NCBI GenBank assembly: GCA_008711295.1
Contig: VUYV01000189.1
Span: 1,649,792 to 1,713,791 of the forward strand
Length of the DNA stretch: 64,000 nt
Source: Anarhynchus alexandrinus
Taxonomy: Eukaryota > Chordata > Aves > Charadriiformes > Charadriidae
Direction of reading: 5' to 3'
This document shows, one piece after another, positions 13,519 through 24,930 of the stretch (its first letter is position 1; every line of letters begins with the position of its first letter). The notes beneath the pieces were generated by a model. That model did not search any database. It was not told where the DNA came from and saw nothing but the letters and a program-made list of their open reading frames with translations. Both the position numbers and the translations under genes were made by a program.

Positions 13519-13588
13519 ATATATATATATATATATATTTGTCATTATACATGCAAAGTGTGTGTGTGTGTGTGTGTGTGCGCGTGTG
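13519..13588. repeat. Compound microsatellite (AT)10 ... (TG)n
   Basis: Ten AT units at 13519-13538 are followed about 20 bases later by a TG run (13559-13580) that ends in CGCGTGTG. The AT and GT parts can both form alternative DNA structures and are likely length-polymorphic. The 79-codon open frame across it (13454-13693) is an artefact of the repeat. Confidence 0.9.
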
Positions 13589-14328
13589 CATAAAAACAGA
13601 AAGGAAAACATAGCTGTTGCGGTAGTTTCCGTTCTGTTTCAACAATATAAATCACTCTTCAAATGCTTATTATTCACTGAGGCTATAATTTAATGAATAT
13701 TCAGGGTAGTGGGCTTAGGCTTTCGCAAGTATACTTTTATCAGCATCAATGGCATACTGGAGATATTTTCCAAAATCAGTAAATTTCCTTTTTCTGTTCT
13801 GGCAATATCTGTTATTAAGCAGACCCCGTCATGATTTTTTTTAAAAATAGATTATTAAAATTTAAGCACAGTAATAACATATGCTGTAATTACATTGCCA
13901 TCTGGGATTCTCAGGAATGGTCCACCAGGCATTCACCATGTCGGTTCTCCGGATAGAAACTTAGAAGTGTTGATGGATGGAAGGTACACGCACAGAAAAG
14001 AGAAGCAATTCAGCCTACTTTTGAGTCCTGGTCCTTCTTGGTCCAAGGCGGATGGTGATCCCATTCCAAGCCTTCCTACAAATCAAGCTGTCCTATACTC
14101 AGCTGATGCAATACAAACCCCGTGCCTACCATCCTGAGCTAATGAGTTGTGAGACATTACCAACCAAACGGTCCAAACTGTGAGCGGTCGGCAAAGCACC
14201 AACACTACGCCCTACGTGGTAAGGGGATAATGGATATTGATTGCAGGTGGCTGCACGGAGCTGTCATGCGGATCCAGTCCCCAGAGCACGACGGTATTGG
14301 TATCAGTGGTGTAGGCAGCTGTCGGAGC

Positions 14329-14336
14329 TATATAAG
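14329..14336 (+). promoter_or_regulatory. TATA-box-like motif before a GC-rich patch
   Basis: TATATAAG sits just upstream of a GC-rich, CpG-containing patch (14350-14560). A start site about 30 bases downstream would fall near 14360, next to an ATG at 14357 that opens a 97-codon frame. That predicted protein has no recognised domain. The arrangement is promoter-like, but a TATA match in AT-rich DNA is weak evidence. Confidence 0.25.
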
Positions 14337-14349
14337 CACGCTTTCAGCT

Positions 14350-14560
14350 GAGGGCCATGCTGCAAGAGGGCAGAGCACCCGCAGAGGACGAGCAGAGACA
14401 GCCCAGTGCCGACAGTGCTGTCGCTCCTCCCGTGCAGCCGGGCTCAGCAGGGAAGGGTGCGGGACCCGTTTTCCTCGCACCGAATGTGTTGGTTTGTCGA
14501 TGCAAGGCGGTGCCACAGTGGGAAGTAACCAGGCTCCCAGCTCCTCTGGGAAAGGGTAAA
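14350..14560. other. GC-rich patch with moderate CpG density
   Basis: About 12 CpG over roughly 200 bases, and open frames in several frames on both strands (14149-14559 plus, 14357-14650 plus, 14328-14660 minus, 14444-14710 minus). The simultaneous open frames reflect scarcity of A/T stop codons and do not show coding. No protein family is recognised. Confidence 0.4.
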
Positions 14561-14710
14561 TCCCGTCTTGGAGGCCGTGAAGGCACGGCATTTCCTCGTT
14601 TGAGTCCTGGCTTCTGCAGGGACCAGTACAGAACTGCGAGAGAACCCTGAATAACTGCACTGCATCACAGCAGCGAGGCCCTGGTGCTTTGCTGAGTCAG
14701 TGAGTTCCAC

Positions 14711-16320
14711 TTTGTGCTAGCAGTATGGAAACGGGGTAAATGAGATGTATAGATTTGTCATGTAAGAGAGCTCTGCCGGGAAGGTGAAGCAGGGAAGTAA
14801 GGATGTGTGCCTGTCCACCTTCCAGAAAATAATCAAGATCTCTGCCAAGGCCTGCTACTTCAGGATCTCTCAGTGCATGATTAAGTTGAGGTATTAGTGA
14901 CCTCAAGGAAGAAGGAGGAGGAAGGAGAGCAGCTGCCCAGTCTTTCCACTGAGTGGAAGTCAGGACCGGCTCAGACACAATAACTCCATTGACTCGGGAA
15001 AATAAATATGCATTCATTCAGAAGATTAGATAATCAGTCTAGGTCTAGATATTAGGTCAGTGGATTACCTCAGCGTACCACCGGTCTCAGCAAGCCCAGC
15101 ATCTCCAAGAAGAAACAAATTAAGAACACGCACATTCCAGGATCTCAGCATTTTTACAGTCCTCACCATAGCCAAAAAGCAAAAGCTGGGTGTAAAACTG
15201 TCTCTCTATAGCCAAATTACACACAAAGCATGTTGTAAATCAGCTTCACCCCAGGGAAGGCAAGCTGTAAACTACCTATCATTTTACACAGCTACGTATA
15301 ACCATCATGGCGGAGGAAGCCTGAAAAGGTCAAGAGATTTTTCTAAACTACCTACGTCTCCGGAGCAGCTCGAGAAGCCATGTAATCTAAGGTCCTCAGG
15401 TAGTATCTCTGTCTGCTGGTTTTTTCCTTATGAAAACAAACGTGTAGTTTTCCATCTGCCTTCAGCTTCTGCTGAATTAAACACATTCCAGCGTCTCTAG
15501 AGCAGCACTTAGGCAGTTGCACTCCCCCTTGCACTCTCCCGGGTAATCCTTCTGGGGGAAAGAATACATAATGGAGCCCTCAGCTGACAATTTGGGAGGC
15601 CTGCCACTGGTTATTGCCATCAGTTATTTTTCTACCGATTCAAAGATAACGTGAGGGCTGAAAGCTTGTGGCAACTTCTTTTGGGGAAAACAGAGTCCAA
15701 ACGGTTCCTTTTAATCCTGGGGATTACCCAAAAGTTTCCAGTAACCTACTTTAGACCAACTCAAAATAAAAATAAAAAAATAAAAAACCTTTTTTGCAAT
15801 ATTTGAAGGCCCATGTTCCTCCCCAAAAATAAATATGCAAATGAAATTGCAGTGCAACTGACTGAAACTTTGTACAATTGTTCCAGGTTCATAAACATTT
15901 CATGAACTCAGATTAAATTTCAATTACAATACAAGTACTTCCATGAGCGGCAGAATGAAAGATGCCTGTTTTCCCCCAGCTTTGTGCTCATAGTCAGTTT
16001 CCCTGGGACCTTGGGAGGTGTAAAGCTCCAACAGAAAGTGCTGCCCCAGGTGGGACATTCTCTGTCCCGGAAGGACTCCTCCTATCTTGAAAGCTTTTCC
16101 TGCGGTGGGGACAACAGCGCATCTTCCCTTGCTACCGATTTCCACAAAGCTTATAGGAACCGGCCAGCAACTCAGTGCCTATAGGGCACAGCCTGACACA
16201 GACCTAAAATACACGGAGAGATATGTGATCATATAAACCACGCTTACAAACAGGACACAAACTAAATTCTCTTGGGCGCAGACAGAACCAACACCAGGGA
16301 AAGGCCGAGGCTGCACAAGC
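14711..16320. other. Gene-free stretch, nothing recognised
   Basis: Mixed-composition unique sequence. A 146-codon plus-strand frame (15060-15500) has no recognisable domain. A short (A/T)-rich simple stretch lies at 15764-15788. No repeat family is recognised. Confidence 0.55.
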
Positions 16321-16500
16321 AATGGTTAATGTAAGACTCAGTGGCGAACCGTTAGCGTCCCTGTCTCTTTGTCACAGAAAGGGCTTTTTCCTCCGGCTCC
16401 TGGCTAACCTGCCCTCTGCAGCACTTCCCTGGCGTTCCACCCGGTTTAGCCAAAAGTCTTTCCCCTCGCATCCCGCTGCTTTCTCTCCTTCACCTTTCAG

Positions 16501-16589
16501 CTGTGGCTGAGCTCACCTTCTCCCTGCGCTGCAGGCACGTCGCCTGCTCTGACCCCCTTGCTAACTCCCATCAGCGACGGCATTCACAG
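16501..16589 (+). other. Splice-bounded exon candidate (possibly of a non-coding transcript)
   Basis: The 89-base segment is preceded by a long pyrimidine tract ending in CACCTTTCAG and followed by GTAGGC after CACAG, so acceptor and donor both match the vertebrate consensus. It lies in a GC-rich local patch (about 16330-16780). One frame stays open through it and past the donor; the peptide matches nothing I know. No partner exon is evident. It may be one exon of a long non-coding RNA or a chance pairing of splice-like sites. Confidence 0.2.
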
Positions 16590-16789
16590 GTAGGCAGACC
16601 CTCCCCGGCCTCTGACTGCAATTCCCCGGGCTCTTCCCAAGCCCTTCACCTCCCTTCCGGCAGACTGGGGCTCCTCAGCTGTGCTCGCACTGCCCCCTGT
16701 CCCAGGACAGGTCTCCCGCCCTTCGCGGCTTCCAAAATCCTTATCTCCGGGAAGCGGATCACGACTTCTTGTTACTCCAGATGATGCAC

Positions 16790-17180
16790 CAGTGCCTCAC
16801 ATTGCGCTTGTTTGTCATCTTTTCATTGTATGTTCCTTTCGGCAGTGAATACGGCTTATTTGTGTTGCACGCAGTGCCATGCAAATTTAGGGCACTATTT
16901 TAATGCATGATAAATAATTACTATAATTAACAGAAAAACAAAATGCCTCCTGGCAATTTGTCAGGACTAGACACCTCTTTCCCTGCCAGATATTTTCATA
17001 TGTATGACATGTACATATAAGATCCCTCTTGCCTCTGTGTAGGGACATGCATCTCCCATTAGCGGTAATGGGAATTATGTGTGTTCACTGAGGGGAGACT
17101 GTAGTTCACCCTGGCTGGTGTGCTATGTTAGCTGTGCTTTATTGGATCATATGGAGCATGCCAAATAAAAAGAGAAAAAA
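16790..17180. other. AT-rich block with octamer and homeodomain cores, possible enhancer
   Basis: Holds a perfect octamer (ATGCAAAT, 16879-16886), several TAAT/ATTA cores and an inverted repeat TCCCATTA-GCGG-TAATGGGA (17054-17073). There is no reading frame of note and no repeat family. The combination resembles POU/homeodomain-bound developmental enhancers. Function and conservation are inferred. Confidence 0.3.
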
Positions 17181-20020
17181 CACCTTGCCATCTTCATTGT
17201 TCAGAGAGAAATATGTAGGAAGCCCCTGTACACAATCATGCTTTTAATTAAGTGCTATTTGCAGGTGCTATTCCTCTCCAATTTCCTATAGCAATAACAA
17301 AAATAATCTGCAAAATAAAGTGATTAGGGATAAAAATTAGCTAGAGTTACCAGACTGATGAGAAATTTAAAAAAAATGAGCAATTTTAATAAACCACATT
17401 TTGAAACTATAAACATCCTTGTATGGGTAAATGCTGCACTGCAAAATACTAAACTTCATTTCACTATCAATTTTCTGATTCATCTGAAGAAGTTCATTAT
17501 CTGTTAAATTGAAGGCAAGCCTCCCACAGAGGAATGCTATCTAAAGATGGATGTGTTTGTGTGTGAAAGGATAGCCTTTCTTAGCTGTTTATCAAAAAAA
17601 GACATTCACAGACTAGTTACTATACTTCACTACTTTGTAAATATAAAGTACAATGCATACATACAATCGTATGACAGTGGTTTATTTTTGTCATCTGGTT
17701 GTGACACATTAATACAAATTTAGTCCAAACATCCAAAGTTATGCTGCTAGGAATGTTGCCATCTGGTTTTAATGAATATCTGGGGTCCATTTTTCAGTTA
17801 AGCTTTTCTTATTGTGTTTGTGTGTTGCTTTTTCCAAGCTATCTGCATAATTGCTTAAAGATTTTACTGCAAAATTAATATCCTCACTGTGAATGAGGGA
17901 GAAGGGCAAAAACCAGGATGACAAAGGCTGAAATGAGGTGAAAGGCAAATTCAATTTTTCCTTGCACCATAGAAACCTCGTCAGGACTAGCTTTATCTGG
18001 TAATCCACATTTAAACTTTAACCTGTAGGGGGGCTCTTTGTGTTAGTTAATGTAAGCATAAAAAGAGTCTGAACCACTAATCAGATTAATCATATTTTGT
18101 GAGACTCAAAAGCTTCATTAAAAGGACCTCGTTTCCAAGCTACACATTTCAGAAAGGGAAAAAAAGTTGGCTATGAAAAGGAAAGAGTAACACTGAAATT
18201 CAAAAAGACACAGACTGTGTGTCTCCTGGAATTAAACCAAACAGAGTTAAGAACTGGAACAACATCCACCTTCATAAAATACACCTTGACGATGCCAAAA
18301 TAATTAGGACATTTTACTATTGAAATTATGCATTCCCTACGTTTACGGAGCTTTATCTTACGCACAAGAGAGAACTATTTAGTAGATAAATACAATAAAT
18401 GCCTTCCCTTTCCTCATATTTATGGAAGTCTCCCTCTCCACTGAAGCAATCGTATTTCCTAAGTACTTCAGGTGACCCCTCAGAGACAAGAAAACGTGAA
18501 CTTCAGAAGAGTAAGAACTGGAATCTGTCATCTGCAGTCGGGTTATTTACATTCACGCAAGCAATACCCCAGCTCCCTGAAGAGCATGAAAGGGAAAGAG
18601 CAAGCCCCTCTCCCAAGTTGGCACAGCATTGTGCTCTCTTTCAAAAACAAGAGAATAACTCTATTTTTACTAAATGAATGGTTTTCCACAAATGAAGCTT
18701 CAGTGAGTTTTGCTCATGCCTATGGAGCAAAACATGGTTTAAAATCAGAATCCCGACCTCAAGATTTTCGTCATGAAGTTCAAGAGGAGACATTTGCTCG
18801 TAGGACAGTGTGAAACCCGTTCAGATCTCAGCTTACCCCATATTGTTTTGGAATTAGTGGGCCTCTCAAATCAGGAGATGCTTTGAGGAAACAATGATGC
18901 AAGTGAATAACACAGCTTATATTCGGAAGATTATTCAATACTGAGCAAATGAAACACTTCAAAGCAGTTACGTTCTCCCTAAAATGTCTTGTATTTAAGA
19001 GGCGGGGAGAGAAATCAAGACATGACATCACCGGGATGATCACTTGAAATACAGACTCACCCATTTTCCAACCATGGGACCGGCGAAGCGGAGTTAGCCT
19101 CATCTTTGTTTTCCAAGTGTGAGGGAGCATCCTCATGTGGCATCACAGCCAAACTGCTCATGTTTCACCATTATGTTTCCATTTTTCTTTTCCCATAACT
19201 TGCCAAGATCTCTTCTTGTTGCCGCAAGCTGCAGGACCCTCTGCGTGACCTCTATTCAACATGTAAGTTCACTCCTGGACCATTCAGGTAACCTGAAATA
19301 CATTGTTATGCACACATTGAATTCTCCACTCTGCATGAGGTTATACACAAATTGATAAGTTTATAAATGTCTATTTGCAAGTTCTGTCCATAGTTTCACT
19401 GAGACCGTGCCCCTTGGCACAGTCAGGCATACCTAGAGGCACTTGCTTGTGCCCTGGGGTAAGGTGACCGCAGGTGAGGAACCTTCTGCAGTAAATCACC
19501 AGTTACCAAGGAATTGCTGTCACGCTGCAAAGCTCAGAAGGGAAGGACAGAGCTTGGGTGGTCTAATTCCCTCTCCCACCTTCACTCTTTGGTAGAGCTG
19601 ATGTTGCCCGGTTGCTGTATTTGCTACAGGGGCTTTAAAGAAAACGCAACGGCCAAACTTCCTACACTTGCTGGACCTCACACTTCACACGAAGTTTTAC
19701 CACAGGCTTTCATTTTCTGGCTGCGTTTCCGAGTGCACGCCATTGTGTGCCATCCTGTGCCCTGAGGTCTTCACTGTTTCTTCATCCAACCAAGCAGCTG
19801 TCGAAATGTGCCTCGGCTCCATCCAGCACACGTTCCCCAGCTTTCCCTTCCAAGGAAAAGGAGAGGAGAAAGGCCGGTGAATGCCAAGGTCTTGCTCCAG
19901 TGAGGAGCTGGGATGCGGCCAAGGACAGGCGCCCAGGTTCCTAGTGTAGATGTAGACTATGATACCATTGAATTCCTCAGAAAATATCACACAAACCTAA
20001 GTTATTTACGAGCTGACTTC
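17181..20020. other. Gene-free stretch, nothing recognised
   Basis: AT-rich unique sequence to about 18400, then mixed composition. Open frames up to 113 codons (18472-18813 plus) lack domains and overlap others on the same strand. No repeat family or RNA gene is recognised. Confidence 0.55.
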
Positions 20021-20028
20021 AGCACGTG

Positions 20029-20122
20029 TTTGCACCGGTGTAAATCTGGAGCAACGGCACCGGCTTCGGCAGAATCCTTCTAAGTCTAAGCCAATGCAAT
20101 TTAAAGCCGAATCTGGCCCTTT
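20029..20122. repeat. Ancient amniote palindromic repeat (MITE-like), decayed copy
   Basis: Contains GCACCGGTGTAAATCTGGAG and ends in GAATCTGGCCCTTTAG. These match, from memory, a family common in turtles, crocodilians and birds built on 'TTTACACC(A/G)GTGTAAATCTGGAGTAAC ... GAATCTGGCCC'. The middle is diverged. A second related scrap (TATTGGGCCAGATTTTCT) lies at 20320-20337. No coding potential. Confidence 0.5.
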
Positions 20123-20696
20123 AGTTCAGATAACGAGCAGGAAACGTTGCCCTAAAAACACACACAGAATTTTGCCTGAACACAAAGAGAACTGTTCATA
20201 GGTCTGACCCAAAGCTATGAATTTAAATGATCCAAATCAAACTCCAAAAAATGAGATCTTTGAATTAGGGACATTCAGAAAAGCACAGGGATACATCAGT
20301 ACTCTTTACCACCATTTCGTATTGGGCCAGATTTTCTCAGCCTTCCCGATACTGTCTCACCTCGTTTTAGGACAAGTTCCAGCGGCATCCCTATAAACAC
20401 TCCCAGAGCGTATTTCCGTGCAGCACAGCTATAGTAAGAGATATCCCCTACCGGTCTGTCATCTGAGCTGTGGTACCGCTTCCCAGTCCATAGCGGGGCA
20501 GAGTCAAAGGGATCGGCTTTCAGCACTGCTGTCGGGCTGCTGAAACTGCTGGAGAGGGTGTGAGCTGGGGCGCCTGCCTTCGCCCTGCGCTCAACCAGGG
20601 CGGTTCCCATGCCAGATACGCGCTTCAGCCGAGGTTAATGAAGAGCTGAGAGCCAGCAAACCACCGCAGCTGTTCTGACTGTGCTCCGGGTGTGTT

Positions 20697-20731
20697 TCTT
20701 ATTTTATAGATTTGGAAACTGAGTCTCAGAC
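20697..20731 (+). repeat. MIR/CORE-SINE-like core fragment
   Basis: TTATTTTATAGATTTGGAAACTGAGTCTCAGA resembles the 'CATTTTACAGATGAGGAAACTGAGGCTCAGA' core shared by MIR-type SINEs and related LINE tails. It stops where the CpG-dense patch begins at about 20750. Recognition is from memory of the family consensus. Confidence 0.5.
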
Positions 20732-20750
20732 ATAAAAATCACACGCCTGT

Positions 20751-20990
20751 GCCCGCAGAAGCTTATGGTGGTGACCCTCGCAGAACCAGGGCATTTGACC
20801 GCCGTGTCTGCAGTCCTTCCTCCTACCTGTACAGCAGCGTCCGCGCTCCGGCCGCAGAGGCGCAGGGCAGGGAGCAACGGTTGTCCCCGCATGCAGCGCT
20901 GCCCGCCTGGAGCGCGCCGGGCGGTCTCGCTCCTTGCCCAGCACGCGGGCAACGCGAGAGGGCACGATCACTGCCCGAGAGACGGAGCTA
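20751..20990. promoter_or_regulatory. Short CpG island-like patch
   Basis: I count 26 CpG in 240 bases. Over 20821-20940 there are 47 C, 41 G and 15 CpG, about 73% G+C with an observed/expected CpG ratio near 0.9. The surrounding DNA is AT-rich and CpG-poor, so this patch seems to have escaped methylation-driven decay. It is shorter than a classical island. It could mark an unannotated promoter, an unmethylated enhancer or a recombination-linked patch. A donor-like CAG|GTAATG lies at 21115-21120. Overlapping open frames on both strands are composition artefacts. Confidence 0.5.
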
Positions 20991-20999
20991 TAGTGGCAC

Positions 21000-23680
21000 A
21001 GCAGAAAACATGTGCAGCAACAGAGTTCAAAGGCTGGGAGGATTCAAATTGTACCCGCCAGCTCACACAAAATATATTCAATAATTTCTTTTCCGCCTAC
21101 TTTAATCCTAGGCTCAGGTAATGGGGTCTCTGTTGAAACCGTGCAAAAAACCATCCGACTCAAACAAGCTAAAACATCAGCATTTGTTCAGCCAGAATGA
21201 TGACAAGTGTCTAGTGAATGTACATTTCATGAGAAATTTTTCACAAAGATCTTGAGAATCTCTGTGAAAATATGATGATAATCATTTATGAATGTCTGAT
21301 CTTGCCTTGCTTTAAATTTGTGGGTCTGTCAAATCCCAAGCAACTGTTGAGATGGTTGCCTTTGTTGGATGAGGTCCACATTCCCCGAGCTGCATGTCAC
21401 TTGTCTCTGCTCGTTCCAGAATAGATTCTTCCATTTTTTAAAAAAAAACCACAATAAAACACATACCAAAAAACCCCACCCCAAAACAGACATAACCCCC
21501 TAACTTGTTTTATTTCCATAACTGTTGGAGAAATTATTTTAAAAAGTAGTACAAACCTTATAAATTCCAAAGAAAGGCAGCACGGGGATGCCCGCCAGTG
21601 ATGCCCACAGGAAAACAGCAGATCGAGAGCTTTTACCACTTCAAATAAAAATTTCTGTTCTGCAAAGAGAAAATCCCCTCTCTTCTGTAGTTCCAGACTC
21701 TACAGATCATTAGGTAGGTAAAGCAAACTTCTGATCTTTTGATCATTCACAACTCTTTGGAAAAAAGTTTCCCACAAGGCTCATGATGCTCTAAGTCACT
21801 TTTGTTTTTGTTCTGCAGCCTCCCTCTCTCCACGTTAAAACTCACACAGAACAAAACAGCACTGCTGAGCTCAGCAGCGTCGCGAAGGAGGAATCTGTGG
21901 CACCCTAAGGCCTGATTGTATAAAAATGTGTAACGTTACCAAGAAAGTGGAGTGGGAAAACATCCCCGTGACTGCTTGGTAGGGCTTCACGCCTATGAGG
22001 CATGTGCGAAGATGGCTTCACACCTGTGAGTATTGCACAGAGTCTGACCCTCATCTCTTCTCTGAGATCTTGAATAACGTTCCACCTGGGGACCCAGCGA
22101 TGAACAGTTTTGCACCTAGAGAGCAATAAAAAGAGAACACATGGGATAGGAAACACTTGGTTAAATTTGCGGTTTTCTCTACATTATAAATAATGAGGAT
22201 GCATTTTTCCCTTCCTCCTCCTGTCAGCCACCTTCTGCTCCCGTCCCTGCTGCACTACCGTCTAAACACTCCTATCTCCGATCTTTTGAGTACCTGGATT
22301 AAGCATCTAGTATACTTTGGGAGACAAAATGTCATATGGCAAACTCCGACAGCGGAAGAGTAAAATTAGGTCCCTTTTCTGCCTGGGCTGCCCCAAACAC
22401 AGAGATGGCTGCCCCATCCCTTAAAATTCCTGATACGTGTGACTGTGTGGGGAACTGCTAAATTCTTCCATATCACTCGGTGAGATTCTACAGAGAAAGT
22501 CTAAACCTACACGCTTGCCTAGATTGGGTTTGAGTGCGTGTAATGGACAAAAATATAGAAAGTGATTGTTCCTGAAGCATCATGAAAGATTTGGAGTGAA
22601 AGAGAGCACAAAAGATCATGACAGGTCCCTAATTGTCTGGATGCAATAGGAGCCAAACTCCAGTTGTTTGGGTTTCCGTTTACCCTTGCAAATCAGAGGA
22701 GGCCGTTCACCAGAGAATCTGTTGGTTTGCTGTACTGCAGAATGTTATTTCAGCTGGACAAACTATGAGCAGTTTTGCAGCTGCAAACATGTATAAAGTC
22801 TTAAGTTTTTAGTGACAAAGTGGCATTGTATCCTTAAGACATTATAGGGCTATGGTATAGTGTTTATTCAGATGATCAGAGTCATAAAAGAATAGTTTTC
22901 TATTGCCTGAATTGCTGTTGAACCAAACAGCTCATTTCTCTACCTCTAAATGAAAGAAATAAGGTATTTGGCGCCAATAGAGTATTTTTAGAATGTTTCC
23001 AGTTATGGACCCATCTGCATCCTGTTCCACTGTTACTGCACAAAGGAAAGAGAAGCAGAACTGCACAATAACAGAGGAGGGACAAAGAAATTACGCCTAG
23101 TATTTCCCCCTCTCCTAACATGAAAACAGATTTCTAAATATTATCACCTACCATCTCATTTGAGAGGCTGCATTTCACCAGCGATGAGAGAATTTGCTCT
23201 ACCGAAATCATAGCACGGGCACATTGCAAACTCACGTTTGCGAGCTAGCATCACCTAAATTACAGTTTTATGACACAGTATTAGAAAAAGAAGGTTATGC
23301 ACAGTGAAACCTGATTTTAACTGGGAGCGTAGCAGTCAATTTAGTAGGGAAATTTAGTCAGAGGGAAACATGCTTTTAAAAGCCATATTGTCTAGAGGAA
23401 CAGACACAGCGCTGTCTTTCAGACTCTTCTCATGGGCCTTAATAGTAGTGCTTTCCAAACAGCTTTTTGTAATGAAATGAGCATTAACCCACATGCATAG
23501 ACTGCACACCGGCCTCGGTCACCGTAGCACAATCCCTCTCCGCTCCTCACTCACCTTGTGTTGCAACTTCCCTGCTGTTAAACGGTTAAACTTCCCCGTA
23601 ACAGATTTGCTTGTAAATATATGAAGCACTCTGTAATGCCATGCTTCACCTATGGGTTGTACCGTGAACCCGCTGCGCGC
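21000..23680. other. Gene-free stretch, nothing recognised
   Basis: Mixed unique sequence. A C/A-rich low-complexity tract is present at about 21433-21500. Open frames are under 85 codons and lack domains. No repeat family is clear. Confidence 0.55.
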
Positions 23681-23686
23681 ATGCAC

Positions 23687-23767
23687 AACTGAGGCCCCAA
23701 AAGGCGGAACGAGTTGCCTAAGTTTATACAGTAAGTTAACGTAAGAACTGAAAGATGAGTTTTATTC
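23687..23767 (+). repeat. MIR-like SINE tail fragment
   Basis: The order ACTGAGGC, GTTGCCTAAG, ATACAGTAAGTTAACG and AGAACTG follows the classic MIR-type order 'ACTGAGGCACAGAG ... CTTGCCCAAGGTCACACAG(C/T)AAGT ... CAGAACTGGGA'. The copy is diverged but collinear over about 80 bases, which makes chance unlikely. Recognition is from memory. Confidence 0.6.
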
Positions 23768-24000
23768 CTTTCCGTTCCACCCTCGCCCACAACTCCTACA
23801 ATAACATAAACAGAAATTCGGCAGAGCACAGACAGCCTGCTTTGTCTGTCTGGCAATTCCTTTCTAAATGGACAGTGATTATTTGCATCTCCTTTCCTAA
23901 GGGTACACTTTGAGATGACCTCCAGGTGGCTAAAGCTAGGTGCTCAAGATCAGTGGCGTTTTCGAAAACTTTCCCTAGAACTGTCCTCACGTTCAGTTTG

Positions 24001-24180
24001 ACGGTAAACACCGGCTTAGCCGTGCGCCTGATGAGGCCGAAGCGCGGCAGTCCCCGACGTTAGCAGGTACGCCCCCGCTCCTCCCTGTGCCACCGGCGCT
24101 CTTCTCTACCCTTCGGCGAGAAAGCGGGCGAGAGCCGTGCTCTGACCTCCACACGCCAGCCGAGGAACAGCTCTTCCTTC
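24001..24180. promoter_or_regulatory. Short CpG island-like patch
   Basis: By direct count 69 C, 50 G and 20 CpG in 180 bases: about 66% G+C and an observed/expected CpG ratio near 1.0. It lies about 3 kb from the similar patch at 20751 and about 230 bases after a MIR-like fragment. No exon or open frame with a recognisable domain accompanies it. An unmethylated regulatory patch is the simplest reading. Confidence 0.45.
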
Positions 24181-24930
24181 TGGGGAAACACGTACTTCTC
24201 AGCTTAACAGGGCCCACGCAGAGAAAGCCAACGACATTCGTATCGATAGGGATGGCTATGTGACCTGGGTGAAAACATGCTTAGTTTGGAACGAAAGATA
24301 CAAATTGCTGCCTGAATATTGAGTGTTGATTTAATATAAGGGAGAAATATAGCCTGGGATCCAACAGACCCTTCTCTTACACTTCCACCAGTAACTCCCT
24401 CAGCTCTCCACACAGATGGATCTTCCGTCTTCTTGAAACAGTCATCACACACTGGTGAATTGGGAGTTTTCCAGTAGCTTTCCAAATGACTGCAAAACTA
24501 TTTTGCAAAGTGATCCTAGGGAAAACATACAAATGATCTTCAATGCAGCATAACCTTTAACACCTAGCAGAAAAACCAATACATTCCAGTGGAAACCAAC
24601 AATTTCACAGTCAGATATGAGCATGGATTTGTTCTGCTGGCTGGTGGTGGATCACCCACAAAAGAGTTTGGAGGGTCTCTGTGTAAGAACTGGGAAGTTG
24701 GGATTAGAAATGTGTCTGACTTAAGAGGGAGTTTTAAGCAATTAACTCTGCAAGCACACAAAAGTGAAGCACAAAGAAACACTAATGGGAAGAGATCATT
24801 AATGCAATCCATCCACATTCTCCATCTATGCACTCATTACCTGCTGAAAACACCAGTAGGATTTGCCTGCGTGAGGAAATGGACCAAAATAGCTATTGCA
24901 GAATAAGCCATTCTTCAACAGCTTTCTGTT

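Noticed and set aside
21270..21300. C/D snoRNA-like boxes (ATGATGA ... CTGA)
   Set aside because: The boxes are too close together, and there is no terminal stem or guide-like organisation.
24028..24050. Hammerhead-ribozyme-like core CTGATGAG followed by GCCGAAG
   Set aside because: The downstream GAAA box and matching stem II and III strands are missing; the similarity is limited to one conserved box in a GC-rich patch.
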